From: Charina bottae
Taxonomy: Eukaryota; Chordata; Lepidosauria; Squamata; Charinaidae
Direction: 5' to 3'
Length of the DNA: 64,000 nt
Assembly: GCA_023362775.1 (NCBI GenBank)
Contig: JALMGJ010000002.1
Coordinates: 57,134,914-57,198,913, forward strand
The position numbers and the translations under genes are program-made. This document shows positions 21,608-33,378 of the stretch, in pieces (position 1 is the stretch's first letter; each line of letters opens with the position of its first letter). Below the pieces are notes generated by a model, which was not told the origin of the DNA, did no database searches, and worked only from the letters and a program-made list of their open reading frames with translations.

Positions 21608-22708
21608 ATGGCGTCTTTGGGAACGAGACGGGCGGAGAAGGAGAAGAAGAAGGAGACTGGAGGACCACCTATTGATTCTGCTACACCTGCTACATCTGCC
21701 TCAGAAGCTTTATTACCAGAAATGAAAAAGATATTAGAAGCTGTTGCAACACTAAATAAGAAAATGGATGATCAGAATACAGCAATAAATAAGAAAATGG
21801 ATGATCAGAATACAGCAATAAATAAGAAAATGGATGACCAGAATACAGCAATAAATAAGAAAATGGATGACTCCACGAAGCAGATGGAAGATCAGATTAC
21901 AGCATTAGACAAAAAAATGGACGATATGAAGAAAGAAATAACCCGAGAGATTAAGCAAGATTTTAAAAAAGAAATTCAAACAGTTAAGGAAGTGGTCAAT
22001 TCTCTGTCAGGAGAACTTAAAGATACGCAAAGCCAGATGCAAAAATTAGAAGATAAATCAGAATATGCTATTAAAGAGATTGAACATAATCTAGATATCA
22101 CAGCTTTAGCAGAAATGAGAGAGAAGGAGCACATCTTGAGATTTAGAGCAATTCCAGAACAAGTAGATGAAAATGTGAGAGAAAGGATGACTTTTGAATT
22201 AGCTAAATTTTTGGAGACAAGAGAACAAGATTTAGATTTGGAGATAGACAAGATATTCAGAGTAAACTCACGTTATGCTAAGGAAAGAAAAGTCCCTAGA
22301 GACATATTGATATATTTCGTAAGAAAAGTGACAAAAGAGCAAATCTTAAGGAAGCATTATAATACTAGATTAAATATAGAAGGGAAGGAAATAATTGTAT
22401 TAAAAGAAATTCCCTTGAGAATAATTAGGAAAAGAAAAGACTATTCTTTCCTTACAGACAAATTAAGGCAACATAGTATTTCATTCAGATGGGAAAAATT
22501 GGAAGGCGTATCGTTTGAGTTTAAAGGACAGAGATTCAAAATAACTTCCATTTTAAAAGCAAAAGCTTTTTTAGAGAAATACAAGAAAGAAATGGGTTTA
22601 CCAGAAGGAGAATTGACAAAAGGAGGAGAAACATCGAAAGACAAAGAGAAGACTGAAGATCTATCTGAGAAAGGAGCTACAGGTGTGGACTTAACAAAGG
22701 GATTTTAA
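21608..22708 (+). CDS. L1 ORF1 protein (RNA-binding, coiled coil)
   Basis: Intact frame of 366 residues, starting MASLGTRRAEKEKKKETGG. The Met at 21608 is preferred because upstream codons lie in a hydrophobic pyrimidine tract of the leader. Residues about 30-165 form a coiled coil containing an 11-residue repeat (NKKMDDQNTAI) three times plus a partial copy from residue 50. An RRM-like domain follows (HILRFRAIPEQ...DILIYFVRK), then a C-terminal domain (KDYSFLTDKLRQHSISFRW) and a Lys/Glu-rich tail. ORF1p trimerises and coats L1 RNA in the cytoplasm. It ends 14 bases before ORF2. Confidence 0.92.
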   Translation: MASLGTRRAEKEKKKETGGPPIDSATPATSASEALLPEMKKILEAVATLNKKMDDQNTAINKKMDDQNTAINKKMDDQNTAINKKMDDSTKQMEDQITALDKKMDDMKKEITREIKQDFKKEIQTVKEVVNSLSGELKDTQSQMQKLEDKSEYAIKEIEHNLDITALAEMREKEHILRFRAIPEQVDENVRERMTFELAKFLETREQDLDLEIDKIFRVNSRYAKERKVPRDILIYFVRKVTKEQILRKHYNTRLNIEGKEIIVLKEIPLRIIRKRKDYSFLTDKLRQHSISFRWEKLEGVSFEFKGQRFKITSILKAKAFLEKYKKEMGLPEGELTKGGETSKDKEKTEDLSEKGATGVDLTKGF

Positions 22709-22722
22709 AGAATAAAACACCA

Positions 22723-25716
22723 ATGGAAGTTAAATATCTGACATGGAATATTAATGGAGCCAATGCTCCACAAAAAAGAAGAAAGATATTTCATTTTTTG
22801 AAAAAACAGAAATTGGACATAAGTTGTTTACAAGAGACTCATATTTGTAAAAAAGATACTAAATATTTGATTCAAAAACAGCTTGGAGAAGAATTTATTT
22901 CGGCTGGATATAAAAAAACTAAAGGGGTAGTCTTATATGTACAACCAAAGTTAAACCCAAAATTGATATTAGCTGATGAAGAGGGTCGATACATTGTAGT
23001 AGAAATTAACATACAAGGAACTAAAACACTGATAGTTGGACTTTATGCACCGAATATGGATAAAGGAGTATTTTATAAAAACCTGATGGATAAACTTTTG
23101 GACTTAACTTATGACAATTGGTGTTTCATGGGGGATTGGAATGGGGTAATTTACCCCAGATTGGATAGACAGTCACAAAAAGAAGTGAAGCAAACACAGG
23201 GAAAATTGCCACAAACATTTTTCGACTTGAAAGAGATGTTGGATTTACAAGACATTTGGAGATGTATGAATGGGACTTCCAGAGAATTTACATATTATTC
23301 AGAGAGATTTAAATCACATTCTAGAATAGATATGATTTTGATATCTAAAAATTTGATGATGGATATTAACAAAGTTGATATATTACCTAAGACTATATCA
23401 GATCATAATCCAGTAATGTTGACTCTTAAAGGGAAACGGAATGTATTTAGATGGAGATTGAATGAGTCACTACTACGGAATAATGATGTAGTTGATGTAT
23501 GCAAAAAAAAATTAAGAGAATATTTTCAATTTAATTTGAACAAAGGGACTAATATTCAAACTGTATGGGAAGCCAGTAAAGCATATATGAGGGGTTATTT
23601 TATTCAATACAATGCTCAAATGAGGAAGAAAAAACAAAAAAGAATTCAATTGATTTTAGATGAAATTAAAAGTAAAGAGTTAGATTTGAGAGATAAACCA
23701 ATGGATGACACTTTGCTCACTCAAATTAAATTTCTACAAAAGCAAATATCAATGATATTAACTCAAGAGATAGAGACTCAAATGAAATTTACAAAACAAA
23801 AATATTTTGAATATGCAAATAAACCAGGTAGATGGCTGGCTTATAAATTGAGGAAACAAAGACAAAAGAATTTGATTACTAATATTCAACATGAAGGAAA
23901 AACTCTGGTGAATAATATGGACATTCAAAAAACCTTTCATGACTATTATTCTAAATTATATAAAAAACAAGATGTCAACTTGGATGAGATTGAAGAATAT
24001 TTGAATAAACAAAAACTAACTGTTCTTAATGACCAACAAAGATTGATATTAAATAATGTTATAACAAAAGAAGAATTGATAAAAGCTTTTAAGAAAATTA
24101 GTAGTGGAAAAGCTCCTGGACCGGATGGATTGTCAGCAGCCTACTATAAATGTTTTGAAGAGGATTTATGTCTACCTTTGCAGAAGACTATGAATTCTAT
24201 TTTGGAAACAGGAATTATGCCTGAAACTTGGAAAGAAGCACATATAACATTGATACCCAAAGAACAACAGGATTTAACATTAACTAAAAATTACAGACCA
24301 ATATCTTTATTGAATAATGACTATAAGATATTTACAACGATATTAGCAGAAAGAATGAAGAATATACTTAAGGATTTTATTCATCAAGACCAAACTGGTT
24401 TTCTACCCAAAAGACAAATTCATGACAATGTCCGAAACATAGTAGACGTAATTGAATATTTGGATCAACACTATGATAAACAAGCTGCCTTGATATTTAT
24501 TGATGCTGAAAAAGCCTTTGACAACTTAAATTGGCCTTTTATGTTCAAAGTTTTGGAAAATATGAATTTTGGAGGAAATTTTATAAAATGGATTAAATCA
24601 ATATATACTCCACAATTTGCCAAAATAATTGTTAACGGAGAATTTAGTAAGCCATGTGAAATACAAAAAGGTACTAGACAAGGTTGTCCATTATCTCCAC
24701 TTTTGTTTATATTGGTATTAGAGGTTTTACTTAGAGATATTAGACAAGATGATGGTATCCATGGTATTAAAGTTAAAAAAGAAGTTTATAAACTAAGAGC
24801 ATTTGCTGACGACCTAGTCATTACTTTGGAGAATCCACTAGAAGGAATTGAAATATTAATACAGAAACTAAAAGACTTTGGGTCGCTAGCAGGGTTCAAA
24901 GTGAATTTACAGAAGACAAAAGTTTTGACCAAAAATATGGATTACCACCAACAAGAGAAATTGAAAGAAATAACAGGATATTCAATGGAAGAAAAAGTAA
25001 AATATTTGGGAGTATATTTAACAACTAAAAATGTTAAGTTGTTTAAGAATAATTATATTCCACTTTGGATGGATATTAAAAAAGATTTGGAACATTGGGA
25101 AAAACTGCAATTATCATTATTAGGTAGAATTTCAGCAATTAAAATGAATGTTTTGCCAAGAATTTTATATCTTTTTCAAACACTACCTATATTGGCATCA
25201 GAAGAACCTTTTAAACAATGGCAGCGAGATATTTCTAAGTTTATTTGGCAAGGGAAAAAACCAAGAGTAAAATATAAAGTCTTGCAAGACTCTAAAGAAA
25301 GAGGAGGACTAGGTCTACCGGATTTGAAATTATATTATGCTGCTTGTTGCTTGGTTTGGATTAAAGAATGGATAGTTTTGAAAAATGAAAAATTATTGAA
25401 TTTGGAAGGACATGAATTAAGATATGGATGGCATGGATATTTGTGGTACGATAAAGTTAAAGTTAATGTGGACTTTAAAAACCATTATATTAGAAGATCC
25501 TTGTTAAGAATCTGGAATAAATATAAATTAATCTTATGTTATAAAAGACCCTTATGGATTTCTACACAAGAAGCATTCTACAGAACAGAAGTAAGAAATA
25601 AAGATAAATGGTTAACCTACAAAGACTTTTTAAAGAAAGAACAAGGACAATATATAATTAAATCAATAGAAGAATTGGTATCAGAGGGATACAGTTTTCA
25701 ATGGCTTTCATTGTAG
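22723..25716 (+). pseudogene. L1 ORF2 endonuclease and reverse transcriptase, frameshifted
   Basis: This 997-residue frame covers most of ORF2, which nicks target DNA and copies L1 RNA there. Endonuclease residues are in place: N9 (TWNINGAN), E38 (LQETH), Y108 (GLYAPN), D138/N140 (GDWN), D203, and D227/H228 (ISDHNP). RT blocks include SSGKAPGPDGLSAAYYK, FIDAEKAFDN (D594), KGTRQGCPLSPLLF and FADD (694-697). The frame then stops at 25714-25716. The remaining C-terminus continues from about 25701 in another frame, consistent with a 1-base loss or 2-base gain between about 25690 and 25716. All visible catalytic residues are intact upstream of that break. Confidence 0.92.
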
Positions 25717-26474
25717 AGAAATTTAAATTAGATAAGAAAGACCTTGAATTTGAACAAACCAAATCGGAATTTGAGATACAACTATGTGAGACAGATGATC
25801 ATCTAATTGCAAAAATGTATAAATTATTGTTAAAAGGTGAAATGGTAGAGGAACAAGTTAAAGACTGTATGATTAAATGGGCTAAAAATATTGGCCATAA
25901 TATTCAAATGCAACAATGGGAAGATATGTGGACCAAAGGGTTAAAATTTACTTTGTGTTATAATTTAAAAGAAAACTTTTATAAGATGATGTACAGATGG
26001 TATATGACCCCACAAAAACTTTCTAAAATGTATGGAAATGTCTCCAACTTATGTTGGAAATGTAAAAAAAAAGAGGGGTCTTTTTACCATATGTGGTGGA
26101 CATGTGAGACTGCAAAGAAATTTTGGACTCAAATACATGCATTGATGCAAAATATATTACAAATTCGAGTTCCATTTAAACCGGAATTTTTCTTACTGGG
26201 AATAATTGATGGACAACCTGGGAAGCAATTTACAAGGATTATGCAATACATGATTACAGCAGCAAGACTTATTTTTGCACAAAATTGGAAAAACCAGATA
26301 TCGCCTACAATACAAGATTGGATGTTAAAATTGATGGATATGGCAGAGAATGATAAACTGACATGTTTATTAAAAGAAAATCCAAATAATTATTTCCTTA
26401 AAGAGTGGAAACCATTAACTGACTATTTACAAGATGCGGGAGGGGCAAAGCTTATATGGGGATTTGAAGATTAA
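25701..26474 (+). pseudogene. L1 ORF2 C-terminal part with Cys-rich motif
   Basis: The frame continues ORF2 after the break and encodes 257 residues with IKWAKNIGHNIQMQQWEDMW, YKMMYRWYMTPQKLSKMY and the Cys-rich box CWKCKKKEGSFYHMWWTC. That box matches the Cys-x2-Cys...His...Cys region near the L1 ORF2 C-terminus. The Met at 25701 is not a natural start. With the upstream part the total is close to the usual L1 ORF2 length of about 1,250 residues. Confidence 0.88.
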
Positions 26475-26758
26475 AATATATATATATTGATGTAATAGAC
26501 AAGAAATATTCTTTAATATTATATATAGACCTAGCATGTAAGATAAAATTTTTAAAATACCATGACCAGATACAAATTGGAAGTTGACCAAACTCTGTTT
26601 CAGCTTTATCTTTTTTTCTTTTTTCCTTTACTACACTTTTTTATCTTTTCTTTTTTCTTGATTTGTATTTCCATTTTCTTTTCTGTTTCAAACTTTTATC
26701 TATGTAAAATTAAAATCTAATAAAATTTGTTAAAAAAAAAAAAGAAACTTACTAGTCT

Positions 26759-27669
26759 GATACTGCAGAATTTTGGATGACAGCAAGCAGGGGAAAATGA
26801 AGAAAGTGCTGTATTGGTCCCTCTTCTTTCCCCTCCAGCATGGAGAATAGTGCTCCTTACTAAAGGCAGGGATCACTGCAGAAAATAGCTCCTGTAGATT
26901 AACTACATTTATAGAGGGCTCTCGCAGTTGCATGCACAATGCAGCATCATGTCCAGCAGCAGATAGCACAAAATGGAGAGTTAGGACGAGTAATAGTATG
27001 ATGTCCCACTAACAAGCCAATCACAGCCACGTAGTTATTATTCTGCATTTTTTTAAAAAAAGGAATCTGAATATCTCTTTTAACCACATGAACAGTACTC
27101 TGTATGGGCATCTTATCACCAGGCCAGCTGTGCCCCTGACTTTTTTAAATTAAAAACTGCATGCATTGCACTCTCTAAATCCCTCATATTTATTATTTAT
27201 TTCCATTATTTACAACCCATATTTCAAAACAGATGTTGGCTTCCAAACAAGTCCCACACATTAACATTATCAAGACAGGACCCTTTGCTCAGGGCAACTG
27301 ATGGGGGCATATGATTAGAAGAGACCTCCTGGCACCAATGCTTGCCATCTTCTGATGTGTGGAATCCTTCCCAGGGGACGTTTGGTGATACATGGCCATC
27401 TGGCTGCATGGGAGACTCCAGCTGGGGTAGACTATAATGTTATACTCACACATCTGTCTCCCTCTCTCTGACACACACACACACACACACACAAATAGGG
27501 GAATGTTCAAAAATACACATTCTTAGTGTGTTTCATTATAAGCATTTCGTTTATGTTATATTGCCTGTGCCTGAACTGCACTGCAACTTTATGTTGGGCA
27601 CAGGGTATGCACATGATTTTTGCTTTTAAGCAGATCATTAAGACATACAGTATGTGAATAGGAAAAAGA
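26759..27669. other. No gene recognised; contains an (AC)n run
   Basis: Downstream of the L1 there are no motifs. A CA dinucleotide run lies at 27471-27493. Confidence 0.45.
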
Positions 27670-27975
27670 AAGTTTATTGTACATTTGTTGAAAGCATATG
27701 AGAAATTGAATAGGCTTGAATTATGGAATATTTTGCATGAATACAGGGCTGAAGGTTGGTTGTTGAATGTGGTTGAACATTGTGCAGAGAGTAACACCAA
27801 GTTGTGTGATGTTCCCTTGGTTGTTTAATGTATTTGTGGAATAAAAGGTACTGTATATGGAATGTGTGCAGTGATGCTATAGATCCTTTTGTAGGGGATG
27901 TGAATGTGCAAGTACTTTTGCATGCCAATGATGCTGTACATGAATTTGCATACTTTTTGTACAGGTATTTGCTGT
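27670..27975 (+). repeat. Relic of an unassigned LINE
   Basis: The words NRLELWNILHE and EGWLLNVV, then a GM-x-CAVML-like stretch and a CKYFCMPMMLYM region, repeat in the same order as the LINE at 56.6-57.6 kb. The shared DNA includes GAATAGGCTTGAATTATGGA. It is broken in all frames. Confidence 0.5.
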
Positions 27976-28484
27976 AATACAGAAGCTGGTCCTGAGAGTG
28001 ACAACTGATTATCTCCATGGGATAATCTAGCAGGATTCTATTCAGCTTCTCTACAATTCACTTTGAACAACCTGCTATATCTTCCATCAGGCTGGGGACT
28101 CTAAGGGGTTATTTTCCTTTCTTCTGGGGCTTCCAATAAAGACAAAAATATTCCACTTTAAGTTGAGAACTTCTTACAACATTGACTTCTATCCTTATGG
28201 AGAGATTACAGAGACACATAAAGTTTAACACAGATACCATAATAATCTGGCCATCTGAATCCAGTCTGCTTTTCCTCTCAGCTCTTCTAAGCTCGATTCC
28301 CTGCCAACAGATTCCATTTTCCCCATGGCTGAAGCTGCCAACTGTTCTCCTGAAAGGAGATGGACCTGGCCAATTGTGGACCTGGCCAATTTTAACCACA
28401 ATATGTCTGTATCCAGTATTCCATGTACAGCCAAGTTGATAAAGTGATAATTCCAGGAGCAATTAAATGTAAAAAATTATCTTG

Positions 28485-28770
28485 ATCCTTTTCATTCTGG
28501 ATTTAGAACCTGCCTGGGTCACTCTGAAGAACAAGCTATACTAGGAGAGAGACAAAGGGAGTGAAATCTTATTGCTGTTCCTAGATATCTTTGGATTTGT
28601 TTGTCTGTTTGTTTGTTTTAACCATAGCATCCTATTGGAGCACATCAGGGAGCTGGGGATTGGAGAATTATTTTTTAGTCTTTCTATCCTTATCTCACCA
28701 GGCACTAGATTATTACTGGATGCTTTTTACTCTGCTAAACTAGATAAATGCTGCATGGGTTTTTTCTGTT
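28485..28770 (+). repeat. Degraded L2 RT fragment, plus strand
   Basis: DPFHSGFRTCLGHSE and, after a break, NHSILLEHIRELGIGELFF match the L2 reverse transcriptase blocks (DPFQSGFRPGHGTE and HGILLGWLRELGVGS) seen at 62.6-62.9 kb. Confidence 0.6.
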
Positions 28771-28774
28771 ACTA

Positions 28775-28925
28775 GCATTTCAGAATCCCCAACAGAACCA
28801 ACTGTTGAGGAAGGAGGTGAACTGCTGGAGCACAGTGCCTCCCACTCCTAACCCCCACAGCCGTTCCAGAAGGATACTGTGGTCGACAGTATTGAAAGCT
28901 GCTGTACTTGTTGCAAGGAAGATCG
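28775..28925 (-). repeat. Degraded L2 RT fragment, minus strand
   Basis: The minus strand reads AAFNTVDHSILLERLWGLGVG and a VLQQFTSFL-like stretch, the RT palm region of L2. It lies head-on to the plus-strand L2 relic just upstream. Confidence 0.65.
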
Positions 28926-28945
28926 GGAGTCACTTCCTTAAATAT

Positions 28946-29010
28946 TCTTCTCTTCTCTTCTCTTCTCTTCTCTTCTCTTCTCTTCTCTTCTCTTCTCTTC
29001 TCTTCTCTTT
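28946..29010. repeat. (CTCTT)n microsatellite
   Basis: About 13 near-perfect pentanucleotide units, followed by a pyrimidine-rich shoulder. Confidence 0.95.
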
Positions 29011-30414
29011 CCTTTCTTTTTTTTGCACTTTGTATTTCTTTTCTTTTCTTCCTTTTCTTTTTTTCTGATTTCAATTTGTATTATCTTTTAATATTGTAAA
29101 ATTATTTAATAAAAAGTATTTAAAAAACAAATAAAATAAATATATTGCATAACTATTTCAGACTATTGTATTGCCTCACATTTTCACACTTGCCTCTTTG
29201 TGTCACTTAGTATATTCTGTAGCCATGGAGCTATATAGGCTTCTCTTAAACTACAGTAACATAGAATATAAAAACAATAAACAGATTTATTGGGTTCCAA
29301 TGTAAGTTAAACCATGGCTTGTTTTAGAAAGCTTGTCTGAAAGCATTATAGCACAGAATTAAAATTGACAAAGTTTTTTTTTTAAGATTATCTTCAGTTT
29401 GTAATGCTGTGTGTGGTACAATGTGTTTTTCCTCTCAACCCAGAATAAAATTGCTCTAGGTGCATTAATAAATCCATGATTCATATATATTTTAGGCATC
29501 TAATGGCTACAGTATGTTTCATTCTTACTTGTGCCGAGTCGTTGTTTGCTTTATTTTATACCAAATTCTTTGAAAATCCGTATTTCAGTAAATGAAGAAA
29601 GACCTTCTGACCTCATTCACTTGTATTTCAACATATTTTTGAGTCCTCAAAGACCTTGTAAATTGCACTAAATGCTTGCCCAATAAAACCAGTCTTGTTC
29701 CATTGTGACTATCTTTCTGCTTACATGTCACATTGTGAGTTTTAGGCACAGAGCAAGCTAAAACGGTTCCTGTGACAAGGATATGCTATCTAGCCATTAG
29801 GAGAAGATGGTTTTGGAGTGTGCTGTGTTGTAGTGGAAAGAATTGAAGCATGCAGACAGAACCATAAACTATCCTTTATCAACAAATTGTTAGGACTGCT
29901 GACAAAAACTCTGCCCATCAGCTAAAGCCTTTTCAAAACTACATGAGCTGCAGTGGGCCAAAAGGTGACGCTAACACATAGGGCCCCTTAACATTGATAA
30001 CATCCCTCCTGCCATAGTTAACAGAGTCCTTCATCTGGTGAGGAGGAACCTTTTCATACAATGGTCTCTGGTTTCAACTGGTAGATGAAGACGCTCCAGG
30101 GAACTTTTCTTCAGCAACTGCTGAAGGCAAAAGGTCAGTGATGATCAGTGTCATCCCAAACTGGGTCTGGTGGTTCTTTAAGAAATGTAGGTGTCACAAC
30201 AACTCCACAGAGTGCTCTCTGATGAGTATGTGGTTGCCACTTTATTTTGTGACTTTAAAAGAAGCATCAACAGTCAGCAACAGGGTTTGGGGTATTTTGG
30301 GTCATAATACACAAACCCAGCATCAGAAGTCAATAATGTATTAATTTCCTGGAAAGTATCCTATGGTGTATTAGGGTTTCAACTGTGTACTGTGTTCTTA
30401 TCTTATAATTTATA
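29011..30414. other. No gene recognised
   Basis: AT-rich sequence without motifs or repeat ends on either strand. Confidence 0.45.
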
Positions 30415-31075
30415 GAGCTACCCAACTCAATTGATTCTGGGTGGCTTAAAGAAAAACAAGTAAAAACTCCCCAATAAGATGACCTGACCTGATGACACTA
30501 ATAAAAACCCCAAAGGTACAAAGCTTGATAATAAAAGACAACCAAAGAAAACCATGCCCCATCCCAGGGCTAAAGAACTAAGTCTTCAAGGCTTGCTTAA
30601 AGGACACAACCTTGAGGAACACAAACCTCTGAGGTTATACCATTCTGGAGGGCAGGCACCAAGACAAAAAAAGCATGCTTCCTGGGACCTTTTAGATGAC
30701 TGTTTCAAGGACGAGACCCAGAGCATGCCCACTCTGCTGGATCTTACAGGGTGGGCAAAATCAATGGGACAAATGCAGTCTCTCAGGAAACCAAGCCCTA
30801 TATGGATCATAACCAGCACCTTGAATTGCATTCACAAGCTCAATGGTAACCAGTGCACCTAACATAGCAGAGATGTTACATGGGTAAATAACTGCTGATA
30901 TGGCCACCTTTTGGACCAATTGCTGCTTCCAAATGGTCTTCAAGCGTAGCCCCATGTAGAGTGTAGTGCAATAGTTGACTGAGACATGAGTTGCCATGAG
31001 AAGGAAATCCCAGTCCAGATAATGGGCTTGGAAGGATAGGCCAGTGAGAAGCAAATAGCTAAAAAAAAAAGAGAA
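30415..31075 (-). repeat. Degraded L2 LINE 3' region
   Basis: The minus strand shows DWDFLLMATHVSVNYC, TLYMGLRLKTIWKQQLVQKVA and further C-terminal pieces matching the L2 at 41 and 62 kb. The 3' end overlaps a weakened CCACCCAGAATCAATTG-type tail. Confidence 0.65.
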
Positions 31076-31185
31076 GTTTAGGTTGGATTGCACATGCTAT
31101 ACAATGAGGAAACTGCTCCAAATAAACAGTGTGGTGAAATCGTTATTATTGTCTGAGGATACAGCATATTGCCAATGAAGGAGGG

Positions 31186-31878
31186 ATGGCTTGTTTTCCA
31201 ATGAATCTACTTGCTCCTTTTCTTCAGAGCCCAGGTGAACCTGTGGTTGCATATTCTGTTCAGAACAGTTCTGAGAACTATTTACTGGCAGTTAATGATA
31301 AAGAGATTTCACAGGCAAGAAAATTTGCTTTATTCTGTTGTTTGGGAACAGAGGGAAGTGTGTATTTTATACCTTGCATCTGATTAGCCAAAGGCCATAA
31401 TAAAAATGTGTTCATTCATACCTTGCCTCTGACAGATGATAAATATAAGACTGCATTGGCAGTCTTTAAAACAATGTGCCAAAAGTAAATGTGGTAGCTA
31501 ATTGGTATAAATTGTATCAGCAGAAACAGAAAAGCGGGCAGTCTATACTACAGCATGTTGCTGCCTCGAGAGATTTGATGGGACTGTATAATTTTGGAAT
31601 AACGATTAAAGACTCAATGTGAGAAAATATCTAATGCCTTGCATTTGGAAATGCTTGTTATTAGAGGCAGAGCTTACTTTGGAGGAGGTTATGCAACAAA
31701 ATTAGGACATCTGGGGCAGAAACCAAGTATTAGGCTGGAAAACAGAATGAAGTACAACCTACAAATGTTACACACAGGAGTTTTATGTTGAAGTCACATG
31801 GAAATTGTGAAGAAAAAAGAACTGTAGTGGTTCAACAAAGGTATGAAGTGGGAGGAGCTTGTTTTCACTGTGGGTCAT
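31186..31878 (+). pseudogene. Old Ty3/Gypsy element: gag, first segment
   Basis: The frame opens MACFPMNLLAPFLQSPGEP and continues with a SENYLLAVNDKEISQARK segment and a CLGTEGSVYF block, a capsid-like gag of Ty3/Gypsy type. After frameshifts it goes on with QSILQHVAASRDLMGLYNFG. At 31861-31878 it reaches the first Cys pair of a gag zinc knuckle (CFHCG), where a solo LTR splits it. Repeated stops show long decay. Confidence 0.65.
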
Positions 31879-32275
31879 TGTCAGAGTAGCGCACGTTGTG
31901 CCATCCACTGAGTGGTCTCGAAAGAAATCTGCTTGGAGTCTGTGGCCTCAATATTTACAGACTTTACTATACAGATCTATATACAAGCAAATCCTTTACT
32001 ATACATAACCAACAATACGCAGTAATACTCTCTAGAAATACTTAACGACACTCAGTAACACCCAGCAAGAATATGTTCATCTCCCACTGCTTATATACAT
32101 TGATATGTGCTGAGTCATTTACAGAAACATCCTAGTAACAGTACAGGTGCTAGAAATTAGTTCCCATGGTCCTTCTGAGCTAATTACTCATTATTCTCAG
32201 CTGTGTACTTTTGCCTTGTCATTCCCTTATTCACACAGTAAAATTATCTATACATTTTCTGAGTATACCCTGACA
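31879..32275 (-). mobile_element. Solo LTR with 5-bp TSD
   Basis: GTCAT at 31874-31878 and again at 32276-32280 flanks 397 bases with TGTCAG/CTGACA ends. Read on the minus strand it begins TGTCAGGGTATAC and carries a TATATAAGCAGTGGGAG promoter-like box near the middle. It splits a gag zinc knuckle of the older Gypsy element, so it arrived later. No internal region is left, as expected after LTR-LTR recombination. Confidence 0.88.
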
Positions 32276-32280
32276 GTCAT

Positions 32281-32833
32281 TTCTGATTATGGTCAATTAT
32301 ATAGGATGCCATGCTAGGATGGCCCAGCATAAACAATGTAAAAATATCAAACGCTTTGCTAAAGTATGTTGTAGTAATCAATTTAACCAGCACGTACATG
32401 TACCTGCAGTACCAGATGTGACTATTTTGTGTATATATTCCCTTTGCAGAGAAAATCATAAGCAACATAAATGTTACAGCTGGGGGGATATGAAAAGAGA
32501 TGGCACTGGTGTTTGATCAGCAGTTTTTCTATTGCCAGAGTCAGTTTGTATATATTTTTTCAGGATGTACCATTTATCAAACCCAGACTACATTTAGTAT
32601 ATCATTTGACAAATCAAATTCCACTGAAGGGCTGTGTATCTGTAAAAGTAGCCTTGAAGTTATGCAATACAGCAGCAGAATTTTATAGTATGCCTAGTGG
32701 GATCCCTGTTATTGAGAAAAAGATATTTGTTGCATTAAGCTGAAGGATAGTGTATAAATGGGTAGTCCCTCCCCTGTCAAAAAAACTGCTGCAATGGAAA
32801 CATCAGATGCAACAAAAAGGGAAGAACAGTGGA
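32281..32833 (+). pseudogene. Old Ty3/Gypsy element: zinc knuckle and protease region
   Basis: Immediately after the solo LTR the gag knuckle resumes with a spaced Cys/His pattern ending KRFAKVC. Farther on, PLKGCVSVKVALKLCNTAAE and FYSMPSGIPVIEK look like the second half of a retropepsin-type protease. The Asp-Ser/Thr-Gly centre is not clearly preserved. Frames are broken. Confidence 0.55.
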
Positions 32834-33000
32834 CAGGGCCACAACTGGGGGGGGGGGCAAGCGGGGCATGTTCCCTGGGTGCCGCGCTGGGGAGGACACC
32901 AAAAAGATGCCCGGGGGGTGCCAAAATGACAAAATAACCCATGGGGGGGGCACGGAATCCATGTTTGCCCCGGGTGACACAGACCCTAGTTCCATCCCTG
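32834..33000. mobile_element. hAT-type MITE with 8-bp TSD
   Basis: ACAGTGGA at 32826-32833 and 33001-33008 flanks 167 GC-rich bases. The ends, CAGGGCCACAACTGG and, in reverse, CAGGGATGGAACTAGGG, form imperfect terminal inverted repeats. The 8-bp duplication and CAG ends point to the hAT group. It contains long G runs and no coding capacity. Confidence 0.85.
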
Positions 33001-33084
33001 ACAGTGGAACAATGAAGTAGGCTGTGCTCAACAGTTTGTCCTTAAACTTAAAATAAAGCTGAACATGACACCTATACAACAAAA

Positions 33085-33155
33085 GAGTCTACTGCTGTAG
33101 AGATGGGCGGTGATAAATTTGACTAATAAATAAATTAAATAAATAAAAAAAGCTA
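33085..33155 (+). repeat. L2/SINE-type 3' tail
   Basis: GAGATGGGCGGTGATAAATTT followed by an AATAAATAAATTAAATAAAT tail matches the L2 3' ends elsewhere. It is another insertion into the old Gypsy element. Confidence 0.55.
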
Positions 33156-33159
33156 TTCA

Positions 33160-33364
33160 TCCTTAGAAAAGTAGTATCTGAGGAACTTAACAGATTGTTG
33201 CCAGTGGATATGACTGAACAGGTTGCACCACTAGGATGAGTTTCACCTATGACAGTGACAAAGAATAAAGATGATAGCATTTGCCTTTGTCTTGATTGGA
33301 GAGAACCAAATAAATCCACTGTGGCTGAAAATAGCCATTTGAGGAGGAATAGCCATTTCCTCAT
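33160..33364 (+). pseudogene. Old Ty3/Gypsy element: RT fingers segment
   Basis: The frame with VSPMTVTKNKDDSICLCLDW followed by REPNKSTV is the start of the Gypsy reverse transcriptase (the strand that reads KKDGS...LC-DYR-LN in relatives). It is cut at about 33364 by the younger Gypsy element. The same RT continues at 38543. Confidence 0.7.
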
Positions 33365-33378
33365 TCCTCCAGGCAGGG

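Larger units (their letters stand above)
20441..26743 (+). mobile_element. Full-length L1 LINE with 15-bp TSD
   Basis: GAAACTTACTAGTCT occurs at 20426-20440 and 26744-26758 and brackets 6303 bases. The order is a GC-richer leader, a pyrimidine-rich stretch, ORF1 (21608-22708), a 14-base gap, ORF2 (22723 to 26474 across one frameshift), a 3' UTR with AATAAA at 26719-26724, and an A-tail. The perfect duplication, intact ORF1 and single ORF2 break suggest recent arrival. The insertion point TT|GAAA fits an L1 endonuclease nick. The copy lies just downstream of a candidate exon, in the same orientation. Confidence 0.95.

Noticed and set aside
28772..29074. Lys/Glu-rich protein on the minus strand
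   Set aside because: It is a translation of the CTCTT microsatellite and its flanks.
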